64,000 bases of DNA, taken from assembly GCA_028023455.1 (NCBI GenBank), contig JAQFVV010006256.1:2170001-2234000 (forward strand). The letters are read 5' to 3'. The notes below the pieces were generated by a model, which worked only from the letters and a program-made list of their open reading frames with translations, was not told the DNA's origin and did not search any database. Each line of letters opens with the position of its first letter. Position 1 is the first letter of the stretch. Origin of the DNA: Epiperipatus broadwayi. Taxonomy: Eukaryota > Onychophora > Udeonychophora > Euonychophora > Peripatidae. Below, in pieces: positions 35,952 through 48,492 of this stretch. A program made the translations under genes and the position numbers.

Positions 35952-38900
35952 TAACCTGTGAAATAAGAAAATGGAGGCTAACCTAAAGAAAGTAATGTAT
36001 AGATTCAACAAAATGATTCATGTTGTATAAACTAAAACTGCAATGTAATAACTAAGCTCAGTGGGTTTATAAAACAAATACAATGTGTTACAATAAGAAG
36101 ATATACAGAGGAAACATTTATAATAAAATATTATGTAAATACACAGCAACATTATTAATATATTAAGAAGAAGAGAAATTTCAACTCACTCTTGCACACA
36201 TAAAATACTTAATATTGTGAGCACATGCCTTTGAGGTTACATTTAAATCTCTGTCTTCTATCAATGTCTACTACAACTACTATTATTTTCATCAATATTC
36301 TAAATACCTTCTAAGCATTTCATTGCTTTGATTAGGTAAAAATATTATTTAACTCTTATAAAATTTAAAATTGTTTTTTTAAATCTATGCACTTCAGATC
36401 TATCTTTGAAAGTACATTCTTCAGTATCAAAATGAATTTAAACAATATGGTTCATTAAATAAATCAGGGTATCTTAGGGTAACACAATCTCATTTAAATT
36501 ATAAAATAAATTCTTTAGACTCTTTAGATGTATTCAATGTTGAATGAAATCCTAGAAAATAAAATAAATAAGATATACACTTCCCCTAAGCTAATATCTA
36601 ATTTATTGATACTAACAATACTATTGCTAACATAAATAACATAAACATGATCTCTTGAATTTAGAATAAGATAATTGATTATCTAAGGTTACAGTCAGAT
36701 ATTATGAATGGGTAAGGGATTTAATAACTTCTACATATTCCAGAGTAAATCTACTTAAATTTCTCATAAATATAAACTAGGTTCTTTTAAATTAAATTTT
36801 ATCATACAATAACAAATATGATTTTCAAATATGAAAATGATTTTAAAATAAACATGTACAGCAATTTGATATAAGTAAACCAATTTAGGTAAAATGATCC
36901 AAAGTAATAAATCAATTATATAATTCTTTATTAAACAAAATATATCTTTCTTAGATGTTAGATCATTCAATAAAATGATTCTTAATATTAGCTTTAATAT
37001 TCATATACTCTTTTAGCAATATTCTTAAAATAATTTATAATATTTTGTAAATATTTTAATTTTATTCATAAATGAAATGATTTCTGGTTGATAAGTGGAA
37101 TGATGTGAACAAACAACTATGAGAAATTTCTTAAATAACAAAACAAGCATTTATTCTACAGGAAAAAAAAACAAAATACAAAATTACAAATATTCCATAT
37201 TTGAGTCCACAGAGTCAAAGGATTTCATAATTTTACTTTCTCAAAAATTTTATAACAGAAGGATCAAAAATTTACATCATGTTTTATAAAAATAAATTCA
37301 CTTGAATTAAACAAAAATAATCCAGCAGATTAAAATAAATATTCTATTATTTAATTATCAATGCATTCATTAATGATAAGGATTTTCATATAAGTAGTGT
37401 CCCTTTTATAAATATTTAACATACTCAATAATAACTTACCAATCCAGTGATGAAGAAGTGATGAGACAGATATATATTGTCTATTTATGCCTAAATAAAC
37501 TTTTTAAAATTTAAAATTAATGATTTATTATATTTAGTTCTTATTATTAGCAAAGTTTAAATATAGGACTTACATATTTACAATGAATTATTCACATTTA
37601 AGCCAGTCAAGAATGCTATAGAGGTAAGGTAAAATTCCTCAATATCTTAATAAATCCAATAAAATTCAAGATAATGCCAAGATAAAATATTACCCATGCT
37701 TTTTAAAACATACTACAAACAAAATCCATCTTCCAAAGTTAAATAAGACAAAATAAAAAGTATGATGGCATTACTCATAGAAATGCACCTACTTTTGAGG
37801 GCTAAGAAATATTTCTAGTACTTTGTCACTAGTCATGAAAAATAATGAGAATACACATGTGGGGCAAAATATTAAATAGGAATTGCCTTAAAAATAGAGA
37901 GAGCCTAAGCCACAATTCTCCAAAATATATGCCATGAGAGAGACAAATCCTACTATCTCTTTTAAAAAATAAGCTAGATAAAATAATGACAAAGATTAAC
38001 ACTACCTTTTTTAAATATACTAGCATATATAAGCTCTCCTAAAATAGAGAGAACAAATCTACTATCTCTAACAAAAATTTAATAAAAGCGAAATATGATA
38101 AATACCAATAATTAATGCCAAATATGGCTCTGTTCACATTAAGCAATAAACGATAAAATAAATAATAGATACATACATCTACTTATTCAGCTTACAGCAT
38201 AAAAATATAATTTTAAGTAAGTAATTCATATGTAAAAAGAGAAACACATAATTATTTGAAAGTTTGCAAATATATGATAATGTCCTTTTTTGAGAACTTT
38301 AACATAACATTTCAAAATATAAAAATATTATGCACATTAATAATACATAGTATGCAAAAACATAATATCAATAAATTCAATACTTTTACCATCCAATAAA
38401 TAAATTAAATAACAGTCCTGTTTTCTTCTTGAAACATTCTCCATGAAACTGGAATATGGAGAGGAATGTTCACAACATCTTATGTGCAGCAAATGTATAC
38501 ACCATATAACATAATATAATGATAATATTAAAATCTATAATATAACTATGTAATATAGAATACATTTCTTTTGGATATTTGAACTATGATTTCAAATGAC
38601 CATTCTAGCACTCATAGGATAAATTCATGACTATTGAAGCAAGTATCCATGAGTATAAATTATGATATATGTTTATTAAGTTGAAATAAATAATTCACTA
38701 GTATTTGATTTCCAGTTTCCAACTTAATCCATTATATAAATTATTTCTAAATTTGTAATACTCATATGAATATTTTATAATAAAGTACTTTGGTAAATAA
38801 TACTTATCCAATACTATCAAGTATTTTCCAGAGAAACATACTTATTTCAAATATATTTCTGACCACAGTGGTCTCCATAGCAATGTTCGGAGGAAACAAA

Positions 38901-40745
38901 TAGCTTCCAGGTTTTTAACATTTTTGCAGGCATTGTAAAATAATTAAAATATAGAAAAGTTATTTAAGCTCATTAAAATGTCTTTTTGTAGGTATATTTT
39001 ATATTTCATTTTATTAAACAATAACTTTTAATTCTTCATAATATTTATCAAATAGTTACTTACAAGTTGATTTTTTTTATTACTTCCACTTGGAGGAAAA
39101 TGATTTTTTTTCTTTTAGGGGAAGCAAAAAAAATAGTAATAAATCATAAATTTTTTTATTTGTGCTATCAGAAATTAACAATATAATGTCTTTATTGAAA
39201 TAATAGCACAAATAAATTTTTTTATTGAAGTATAAAATTATTATTAATTTAATATTTTTTGTAGACTTAAATAATTTGTAAATGTCTGATAAGCATACAT
39301 TTGTCATTTTAAACATAGAGTTCTTATCCAATGAATTAAAACCTATTTTAGATAAATAAATTCTGGAGAATATTTGAAATAAATGAATATTTTAAATAAA
39401 ATGTCAAAAAATTCTCAACACTTTCTGTGACATTCTTGTCAATAAAAATATAAATATTCTGTGGCAATTTTAATTATAACTCAGACATTCAAATAGACTT
39501 TGAAATTGACAGTAGTTGTTGAGACATTATAATGGCAATATTAGTAACTTTTGAACTTCTTCAATACAGAAAATTTAAACAATAATATTCTAAACAATGT
39601 GTTAATTAATGATATTACCATTAAAGCTGACTGATATGAAGATTTCAGTTCCCTTGGTGTTTCAGTTCAAATAAGTGTGCCTAGATAGTTTTAATTTATA
39701 TATCTAGCTTAAGAATGATAAAATTTAAAAAAAAAATACACTTTTAAAATTTAACTGGAGTTTTTAAAAAATTGAATTGCTATAAACAAAACTAAAATGA
39801 AAATTGATTGAGGACCTTTAACTGGTGACAATCTTACTTATTTATACCACTAATCTTGTGATCATTTTACACTTTCATTAAAGCAAAAATCTACCTAATT
39901 AATATTCAAATTTTAAATAAATCAATTTTTGTCTAGACAATTGCAAATTAATTAAAAACACTTCATGGTTTTAATTAAAAATAATTACAGACAACAGGAT
40001 AAAATAATATTACATAATGAAATTTACATTATATTAAATAAAACAAATATTACAGACAATATTTAATATAATTATTTATTACTGTTTAAATCTAGACAAG
40101 TCTCAGAATATAAATTTAAAACTATCTTTTAAAATCAGACATTTGATAATATTTTAAAAATAAATGATACTAAAATTTAACATTTATTCATTCATATATT
40201 CAGTCATTCAATTATCTATTGCTTTTAAAAATCCTATTTTTAATTACTAGCTTTATTAAACTCTTTCTAAATAAATAAATCTAAAATATTTAATTAAAAT
40301 ATATGTTAAAATTAGAATGAATTAAAATATTATAGCTTTAATTTAAATACCAGCAAACCAAAATATAGAGTTTGAACCTGGTTTCTTAATTATAAAATTA
40401 ACACAAGCTTTTTAAAATGATTTAAATGATTAAATCATGACTAAACTAGCATTATTAATTTGAAATGCACTATTTATCACCTAAATTACTAGCTATTAAA
40501 AATTTAAAGACTTTAATATCTTAAACACTTATTTAGGCTTAAAACTATTGTAATTTAAGCTGTGAAAAATTATTTTACAACTGTATATTCTATGAAATAA
40601 TGATATAATAACTTATATGCAAAAATGTATAAAATTTTAAAGTACTAGCAAAAATTTATTCAATAGTAAATTAAATTATATAATTTTTTTTAGATATCTT
40701 GGTTTATAATTTGATTTGACATTTAGCTTCTGCCAAAGTTAAAGA
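35952..40745. other. long AT-rich stretch without genes
   Basis: About 4.8 kb, perhaps 78-80% A+T. All frames are short and Ile/Lys/Asn/Leu rich. No inverted or direct repeat of note was seen. Confidence 0.55.
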
Positions 40746-40747
40746 AT

Positions 40748-40801
40748 TATATATATATATATATATTTTATTATGTTACAATATATATATATATATATAT
40801 A
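40748..40801. repeat. (TA)n microsatellite, two blocks
   Basis: Two TA runs of about 20 bp separated by TTTTATTATGTTACA. Confidence 0.9.
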
Positions 40802-40860
40802 GGGTTGTTGTTCCGACCATGTCATGCAGCCACTTGATGGCACTGTTGCTTGCAAAAATA
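40802..40860 (+). repeat. 60-bp interspersed repeat, copy 1
   Basis: The sequence CCACTTGATGGCACTGTTGC and the TTGCAAAAA after it match, in inverse orientation, 48428-48490 (there CCACTTGATGATGCTGTTGC). It directly abuts a TA tract. Confidence 0.65.
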
Positions 40861-41014
40861 ATGAAATATAACATTATCGCGTCAATAATTTTTTAGTTTC
40901 TGCTCTCCACCAATTTTTCAAAGTATTTTTAAAAAATTTCCAATGGTATTTAACAGAATTTCCATGTTAAAAATATATAGAGCAAAAAATTTAAAAATGT
41001 GTATTATTTTCTGA

Positions 41015-41278
41015 ATGCAAATTAGAATAAATACATGCACTAGCCTGAGAAAACCAAGCTGGCAGTGCATAGTGCTGGAATGTGCAAGGGGCTCTGATGG
41101 TTTTGCTGATCCAAAGGAACAGCCAATGCATGCTCTAGTCTCAATAAACCGATATTATGATTTCAAAAACATCAGACAATGGCAGCCATTGTATTACTTT
41201 CATAGCTGTTCTCCTGCAAATGTGCCTTTTAACATGACTTATGTGAAATGCTTCAACAATGGACTTAACAATTATTAG
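41015..41278 (+). other. unidentified 87-codon reading frame
   Basis: A frame of relatively balanced composition (Trp, Cys, Gln, Pro present) in DNA less AT-rich than its flanks. It contains WQCIVLECARGSDGF and CSPANVPFN. No family is recognised. It could be a transposon fragment or a decayed exon; TCAGGTAAGG near 41294 resembles a donor but lies past the stop. Confidence 0.2.
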
Positions 41279-41421
41279 TATGCAATAGTATGTCAGGTAA
41301 GGTATAAGATCCTTAATTCGATTGCACATAAAACACTTATGGCCTGTTGAATTCCATACACCCTCACATCCTATGGTAATGATCTATGAAGTGTGCACTA
41401 TTTCCATAGTGATGTGAAGCA

Positions 41422-41500
41422 CAGTGTTCAACCTTTTCACACCTGTGGACTGGAAAAAAATAAGAATAAAATTTTGTGGACTGGAAGAAATCTACTGATA
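41422..41500 (+). mobile_element. hAT-like transposon terminus
   Basis: CAGTGTTCAACCTTTTCACACC followed by TGTGGACTGG resembles the CAGTGGTTCTCAACC-type ends, with a nearby GGACC/GGACTGG motif, of hAT (Charlie-like) elements. The second terminus and an 8-bp duplication were not found nearby, so this is a truncated copy. Confidence 0.45.
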
Positions 41501-41826
41501 AATTTTTTTAAAGATTTAAACTGCTTAGCCTTAGATGATTATAATTTTTTTAACTGACCAAAACAACACACTAAGTTACTGTGTATAGTAATGGTGTTGC
41601 TAACCTTCACATGCTGAAGCAGTCAATCTTAGCTTGAGATTGAGCTTTATGGTTTTATCTACTAACCTGTGTTTAAACCCTATATCCTATCCCACTCCTT
41701 TAGTCATGTATATATACTTTATGTATATATCTGAGATGTGCACCTAAAATTTATAGTTTAACTTGTTATTTTAATTTTCTTTTTTATTAATTCTTTTCTT
41801 CACATTAAAAATACATAGGTGTGGCT

Positions 41827-41930
<104 letters not shown>

Positions 41931-42341
41931 AGCAAACATATTAACAAAATATTGCTTTTTTTTAAATATGTTATCATACATTATTTATAAAACTTTTTGT
42001 TTTTAAATTGTTTTTTTCTATTAAACTGTACATTTTTATAAAATCCAAGATGGAAGATGCAACTGTTAATTGTCCAAAAATAATTAAAGGATTGGAAATA
42101 TAATATTGTTTTAATCTTGGGAAGGAATTTTTAATTAAAGTTTTTACTTAAAATAAAATGGGGATTAAGATTAATGATTGTACTTTTATTATAAACATTT
42201 TTGTCAAATCTATTTCTAATCTGGAAATAGATTTGAATTTATTTTTGGACATTATCTTATGATTGCATCTTCAAAAACAATAGATAAAGAAAAAAATAAG
42301 AATTTTTTTAGATTGGAGATTAGATTTAGAGCTAGAATTAG

Positions 42342-42596
42342 GAAATTAAAAGCATTCCAGAAATACTTGAGCAGTATATAAAATGGGCCAATTTTGACAG
42401 CCAACAATTTAGATACTATTTAGAGAACTGTGCTGTTATAACCTACACTGCTTTGAAATCTGAAAATGATCGGGTAAAACCAATCACCTTCCTGACCCTT
42501 GTGGGGTCATTTCCCACTGCCATAATATTCTGCTACCCTGAAACTAAGGAAAGCCTAAAGAAGAACTCTGGAATGCTAAATGGAATCTTGCCATAA
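42342..42596 (+). pseudogene. possible retroelement Gag relic
   Basis: An 84-codon open frame without an early ATG. It reads L-x-YIKWANFDSQQFRYYL, then KSENDRVKPITFLTLVG and CYPETKESL. The order of a tyrosine-rich helix, a charged K-x-E-x-D-x(2)-K segment, then FLTLVG and a YPE segment resembles the capsid part of Ty3-type Gag proteins. The evidence is pattern only. No protease or polymerase follows. The GC content is above that of the flanks. Confidence 0.3.
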
Positions 42597-43858
42597 CATA
42601 AGAACTGTCATGCACAAGCTGGACTTTTTAATATGGATTCTTGAAATGATGCAAGGTAAACTATTTTCAAATTGCCACCATTGAAACTAAATCTAGCTAG
42701 CCTAACTAATCTTAAACCCTACTATCAAGATTTCTCATGTATTATTTAACTTTGCCTTTTTTTAATATGTAAATGTAATTTGCTTTTAAATAACTTCTAT
42801 AAATTTAATCCTACCTCATATGCTCTACTTTTTTTAAACTTTGGTGTGGTCATTTATTTATAGTTATTTATTACTTGATTTTATATGTATGCTTTTATTA
42901 TTAATATGCCATTCTCAAGCAACCTGGTGAGCTTAATTTCTAAAACTCTTTTCTGTCTTTTTTAACTAAGCCTCCATGAATTATGATTATTAATGTCTCC
43001 TTAAAATATAATGCATTATTAATTAATATGCTCACCAGATTGTTTTTTTTTACAAGTCAACATTTTACATTTTAGTATAAAAATTTATTTAACTCTGAAT
43101 TCTACCTGGGTGAATCCAGAACTCAAACTAATTAATGCTTTGAAATCTTATTTATTTTATAAATGTTATTATTCAGTTCTGAAAGGGTGACTTATTTTCT
43201 ATATATAACTGCTAGTTATTTCTTTTTCCATACTTTTAAAATATTATAAGCGTAAATATTCAGTTGTTGTAAAATCCATGAAGGTGGGATTGAATTATTT
43301 TAAATGCCAGAAAAGGAGGGGGACAAATCTTAATATATATTTTAATAAATGAGATCTAAATCTCTCTTTATATATGCTGATGGCATAGCATATTATTTAT
43401 ATAAATTATGGCATTCAAACAAGGGTCATTTATTTTAAAGCAGTAAATCATATTCAATGTCATTACTGATATCTTTCTGTACTGTGTTACTGACATTTGG
43501 CATATCTTTATGAATATATATATATATATATCATGTGCTTCTTATCTGGAAGTTGTGACAAGATTGAACCCATAAATTTTTCAAGTCTTGTCCTGTGTAT
43601 AGATGACCTTCCAAGGACCACTTTCTTTATATGAAGGGCCTCTGCACATCGGTGACATCCATGGTATGCCATATCCACATTTCTCTAAGCACTGCTCAAG
43701 GAGGGGATCTTAGATTTCATTTTCATCCAGAAGCATGACCTTTTCTTCTTATTTTTTTCACTGATGTCAGTACCGCAAACTTTATATTATCTTTTTTGCT
43801 TCATGACCCAGTTTTAATGCTCTAATATTAAAATTGTGCTCTGCTTATATATATATAT
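42597..43858. other. AT-rich stretch with a less AT-rich patch at 43560-43770
   Basis: On the minus strand the patch gives LLEQCLEKCGYGIPWM and RGPSYKESGPWKVIYTQD in one frame, broken once by a stop. It may be a decayed coding fragment; no family is recognised. Confidence 0.3.
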
Positions 43859-44038
43859 TGTACTGGTCAAAAAGAAGCCAACACATCAACAAACCCAAAC
43901 TCAAAGTGGGATTCAAACTCAGGCGAACCAAACTGAATTCAAACCCAACTCACGAGCTCAGATCAAATCAATGGATGACATCTATCGACGGTACATGACT
44001 ATGCGCCAAGGAACTAGCTCAACGGATGATGATGATTA
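43859..44038 (+). other. C-terminal-like reading frame with acidic tail
   Basis: The open frame starts within TA repeats and becomes protein-like from TACTGGTCAAAAAGAAG onward. It is Gln/Thr/Asn rich, then has MDDIYRRYMTMRQG and ends in four aspartates. AATAAAG lies about 20 bases past the stop, so this looks like the 3' end of an expressed or retroposed gene. It has no visible start or acceptor. I do not recognise the protein. Confidence 0.3.
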
Positions 44039-46570
44039 ATGAGACTCCTGATCTAACTCTAATAAAGTATAATAAAATAACTAACAATCTTTATAAGTCA
44101 ACTCATATATATATGTTCGGGTTGCCAATACAGACAGTGAGCATTAATATTAAAATAATTTGAATAAGAAAGAAAGTTTTAAAAAAACCCAAATGTGTTA
44201 ATAAAATGTTTAATAATAATTATAATTTTGTTCAACTTTTAGATTGTGATTATATAGATTACCTCTAGTCTTTAAACAGAATTTATATTTACAACAAGAA
44301 TGGCAGTCCTTATTATATGCCAATACTATTACGCAATATTATATGATAAATATATGTCTATGCCCCGACAAGAAAATAAAGGTAGATAAAGGTATTTGGC
44401 TATGACTGAAATTATTATTCTGATTCTAAAGGAAAGAATGTGAGATTTATTTTCACATTCGCAAATCAATTCACAAAGAGCAAGATACGTATTTAGGGCA
44501 TAACTTTAATATTTAATAGAAAACTTATTTAATTATAAATAAACATGAATTTGTTCGACTTTAATAAAATCAATTCATCACGATTTACGAGCATGAGAGC
44601 GGGCTTTACTGGAACTGAAAAATAAATGGTACTGACGACTTATGAGCTAAGAATAAATATGAAAAATAATGGCTTATTTGTGATTTGAGAAAATAGCAGG
44701 GCTGCTTGTATTTGACAAGTCTTCGATGCCCTATATGAAGGATCCATAGAACACAGGGAAAACCAGGTCGGGTCGTAGCCTCGAACCTTTGGTGTTCCAA
44801 ATATAAAACGAGCAAGTGGAGGAAGTGCTTTCTTCCTAGATAATTAAACTAATAGAAATATCACCGAGGACAAGCCTATGAAACAGGAGATGGCTCGCAT
44901 CAGCAACGTTCAGAAAATGATGACTTGGTAATCATCGTATTTAAATAATAAAACCCAATTTATATAAAGAGTGCTCTACGTGATGACCTGATCAAGTTAA
45001 ATTAAAGTCAAACTTGCTTTAATCAAAAAGTATTTAATGCAATTAGAAATTATATTAATTATGCCCTAAATCCCATGCCCTTCCTGAATATTACTAGAAA
45101 GTATAAAATTTGAATTAGAATATATTCATTTAACTCCTTTATCGATCTTTTTGCGAAACAATATATTAATGTGAATAAACGAATACTATAAACTCAGTAA
45201 AGTGGCCGGGAGCATAGGTTATAAATTGAGCTAATAATTTGTTGTTATTAGCCATTAATAAAATAGCAAAAATTGTATAAATCATTCAACTCGATAATTA
45301 ATAGAACTGTATCAAAATAGTTCTAGTGGGTAAGAATTACTGTAAAAATAAATATAATATTATTTAACAAGGCAAATGCAACGAAGGAAATTATTATCGA
45401 GTTGAAGTTATTATTGGCATATAATAAAAAAATAAACAACATTAATAAATCACACAATAAATATATATAATACAATAAATGAACCGCCATCGTAAGAAAA
45501 GAGAAAGTTAAATATTAAATTTAAAGACTAGAGATTAAGATAGAGAATTACTACATAATTTAAAATAACATTAACAAAAAGACAATTTTACAGTAGATAG
45601 CTTAAAGATGTTTTAACTTAAAGTTCAGAACTGGCCAGGTTCAAAAGGAAAGATATTACCATTTCTTCATGGTTGACTTCTGCGTTTCCACAGGGCAGAG
45701 TCCAGTTGGATGAAACATATGTGCGCATTTTGAAAATTATGTGAATAGCATTTTGATAGATTTCTCTAAGGTTTCGGCAGCTTACGATTGGTATATGAAT
45801 TTTTATATTGCAGCCACATTGAAGATTTTCAGGGGACTTAAGGAACCGTAGTCAGACTCTTGAAGTTAAGCCCCCCCCCCACCATGGTAGAAACACTATT
45901 TTACTTCATAATTTAACTGGGCGGCTTCTTCTCTAATGAAATATATATGGCTTCTCTTAATGAGGAATAATAGCTGCTTGGAAACTTTTCCTGGGCTCTT
46001 TATACTGTATCTGATGCCTTCAGGCTAGCGCTTCTTTCCTAATCTAGTTGTTTTTAGATACATTCCTTCGATAAGGCTTTCAAACTCATTAGCTTGAATT
46101 CCTTCTCTAATTGAAAATGAATTCTTATCTTTTTTTTAATTAATAAAACTTTACTATTGTTTTTAAGAATTTTAAAGCTTATCGAAGGAATGTGGCTTTT
46201 AATCAACGAAACTTTACAAATTATTTAAAAGTAAAAAAAAACAAGTATTCCCGACGCAATGAAACTTTCGAACAATTTATATATATTTAATATTTACAAG
46301 TATATACGCACAATCCACGCATTTATAATATATATAAATTCATGAATAATTCTAACATGAATTTATTAATAGAAATGATTAGTTTAAATCTCAAATGAAT
46401 TAATTTTAACACACATTTATAATGGTTTTTCTTTAAGGAAACTAGCGTGGACTGAACGTATAAAGCCCCATTGCATCGGAAATTTTAGGTTAGTACAAGG
46501 GTTTGAAGTTGGCTACATATGAAAGATCATGAAGCTAGGATCGAACTTAAATCCGACTGCTTCAATATAT
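43859..46570. mobile_element. inserted block of possible LTR-retrotransposon origin, borders unresolved
   Basis: A 2.7 kb block bounded by TA runs on both sides: ATAT then TGTACTGGTC at the left, GACTGCTTCA then ATAT at the right. It is less AT-rich than its surroundings (44590-44900, 45640-46090). An alternative inner unit runs from TGTTCGGG (44114) to TTCGAACA (46276), which would be a 2.16 kb solo LTR but lacks matching flanks. No pol gene is present. A 10-C run lies near 45871. Confidence 0.3.
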
Positions 46571-47678
46571 ATATATATATATAATAAGGCTGAGTATCAC
46601 TACTTTTATTAATAATGTTATTTCAGTCTTATACAATTCCGCCATCGTAATTTAGTATTTCTGTATTTAAGAGTATCTGCCTTGGGGAAAATCAAGCATT
46701 CTGTCTTTTAAATGTTTTTTTTTTTCAATAAATATTTTGTCATAAAATTAGATGTAATTTTCAAATGTGTTTTATTTATTTTCATGACTGTAATGGTATG
46801 AAAATAGTTTATATTATATCTGTAATGACTCCCAGAATACTTCCCAAAATCATGTTAGTCACCACATTTTAGAACCATATATAAAAGGATTAATAGCAAT
46901 TTTATGTAAATTTTTTCTAATAATTGGTTAGCATCTTAATATTGGACCCACCAAAGAAGTGTGTTTATTTATAGTATATGTCATTTAATTAATAAAAGAG
47001 CATATGGGAACCCTTTTGCATGAACTACAATCTGTAATTATCTATCTTTTAGTAGACCACTTGCTCATTCATGCACATACTAATGTATGCAGTTAATTCA
47101 TAATGTATATAATTTGTCATTATATTAAACTAATTTTTATTGTCTAACTTGTTTGAGTAGTTCAAATTCCTCTTTTCTCCACTTCCACATGTTCACCCAT
47201 GTGTATACCATATTTTAGTTAAGTTATAGTTAGTAAATAATTCTCATTATCTTTTTCACTCTGCTAGTAGGCTGGACTTAAGAATTAATTCTCGTGTGCC
47301 ATCATTATGTTATCAATTAGGTATTTGATCTGGGGCTTAGGAAATGGGTTTGAATTCAGGTTGGTCCCTGACTTAAATCTTGGGCTTGACTGGATTTGAA
47401 GTACACTTCATTGTGTTCCAGCTCATGTTAGATGGATTAACATGTTTTGACCAGTACAATGCTAAACACTCTTTCTCGAGTTATGCAGTCATATTGCTAC
47501 AGAATACTTTCTCATTAATGTACCTGCATTGCTACATTTATTATTTCATTGTTAAAACACGCAAAAATAAAATGTTATTCACCTGAATGCTGGGAAATAT
47601 CACAGCCAGTGTAATTATATGACAATGATTATGATAAATATAATATCTGTATTTAATGTTAAATATACAAGATGAAGT

Positions 47679-47682
<4 letters not shown>
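46571..47682. other. AT-rich stretch
   Basis: No gene recognised. The minor GC-richer piece at 47330-47470 has no homology that I can see. Confidence 0.45.

Positions 47683-47732
<50 letters not shown>
47683..47732. repeat. (TA)n microsatellite, about 50 bp
   Basis: Pure TA dinucleotides. They generate the Ile-Tyr repeats in overlapping frames on both strands. Confidence 0.95.
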
Positions 47733-47736
<4 letters not shown>

Positions 47737-48309
47737 CATGGTGTTTGTATAATAAAAAAACTTTCTTTTTTTTTTTTAATTTTTAATCTTACTTTTACCC
47801 AATTAAAAAAAAGAAATAGAACGAAAAGTTGTTTTGGTAAAGTGTCACATAGAAATAAAACAATCATTATAAAGATGTCATTTTGCTAAAAAAAAAAAAA
47901 AGTGTTCTCGATGAATGGAAATCACCATCAATGATCTGTCTCCATTTTGTGAAGTTTACAATTTTAAAAAGATATGTCACACAAAATAAAAAGATGATAC
48001 AAATGCAATAAAAACTTTTGCTATATGTGATCAATAAATGAGCTGACACAATACAGAAATGCCTACTAGGTATAGAAATTGATGTTTAAGCAGTGACACA
48101 ATTATCATGAGATTGACACTTTGTCTTTTAAAGATAGCACTTTCAGATAAATTCCTTTGATTATTATTTAGTGATTATAGTATTATCTAAAAATTTAAAT
48201 AAAATTTTGATTTATAATTAATTTTATTTAAACAATTGTGTTGAAAAAATAAATAAAAATTGCTTATATTAATTAAAAGTTTAAAATCTCATTATTTTGT
48301 TATTACAAA
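47733..48309. other. AT-rich stretch
   Basis: Nothing recognised; contains A and T homopolymers. Confidence 0.5.
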
Positions 48310-48401
48310 CTTTCCTGCCAGTCTAGCACTGGACCAGCAGAAAAACTTCTGTGAACTGGCACCAGTCCATGGACCAAGGGTTGAAGACTACTGGTCTAGA
48401 G
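48310..48401 (-). mobile_element. hAT-like transposon terminus, second copy
   Basis: On the minus strand CAGTAGTCTTCAACCCTTGG followed by TCCATGGACTGGTGCC closely resembles the ends of hAT/Charlie-like elements. The adjacent bases GTCTAGAG contain the CTAG core common in hAT targets. Only this end is recognisable. Confidence 0.6.
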
Positions 48402-48424
48402 GATGTAAGTTGGGCTGTGTAAAT

Positions 48425-48492
48425 GGCATTTTTCTGTGCTTTTGCAAGCAACAGCATCATCAAGTGGATGCATTACACCGAGTATACAACTA
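48425..48492 (-). repeat. 60-bp interspersed repeat, copy 2
   Basis: Inverted match to 40802-40860, sharing the TTTTGCAAGCAACAG block and the CATCAAGTGG block. Confidence 0.65.

Noticed and set aside
43859-47458. 3.6 kb DNA transposon with perfect 10-bp ends TGTACTGGTC/GACCAGTACA
   Set aside because: The ends match perfectly, but the flanks show no target duplication beyond AT, the inverted repeat does not extend inward and no transposase is present. Treated as coincidence.
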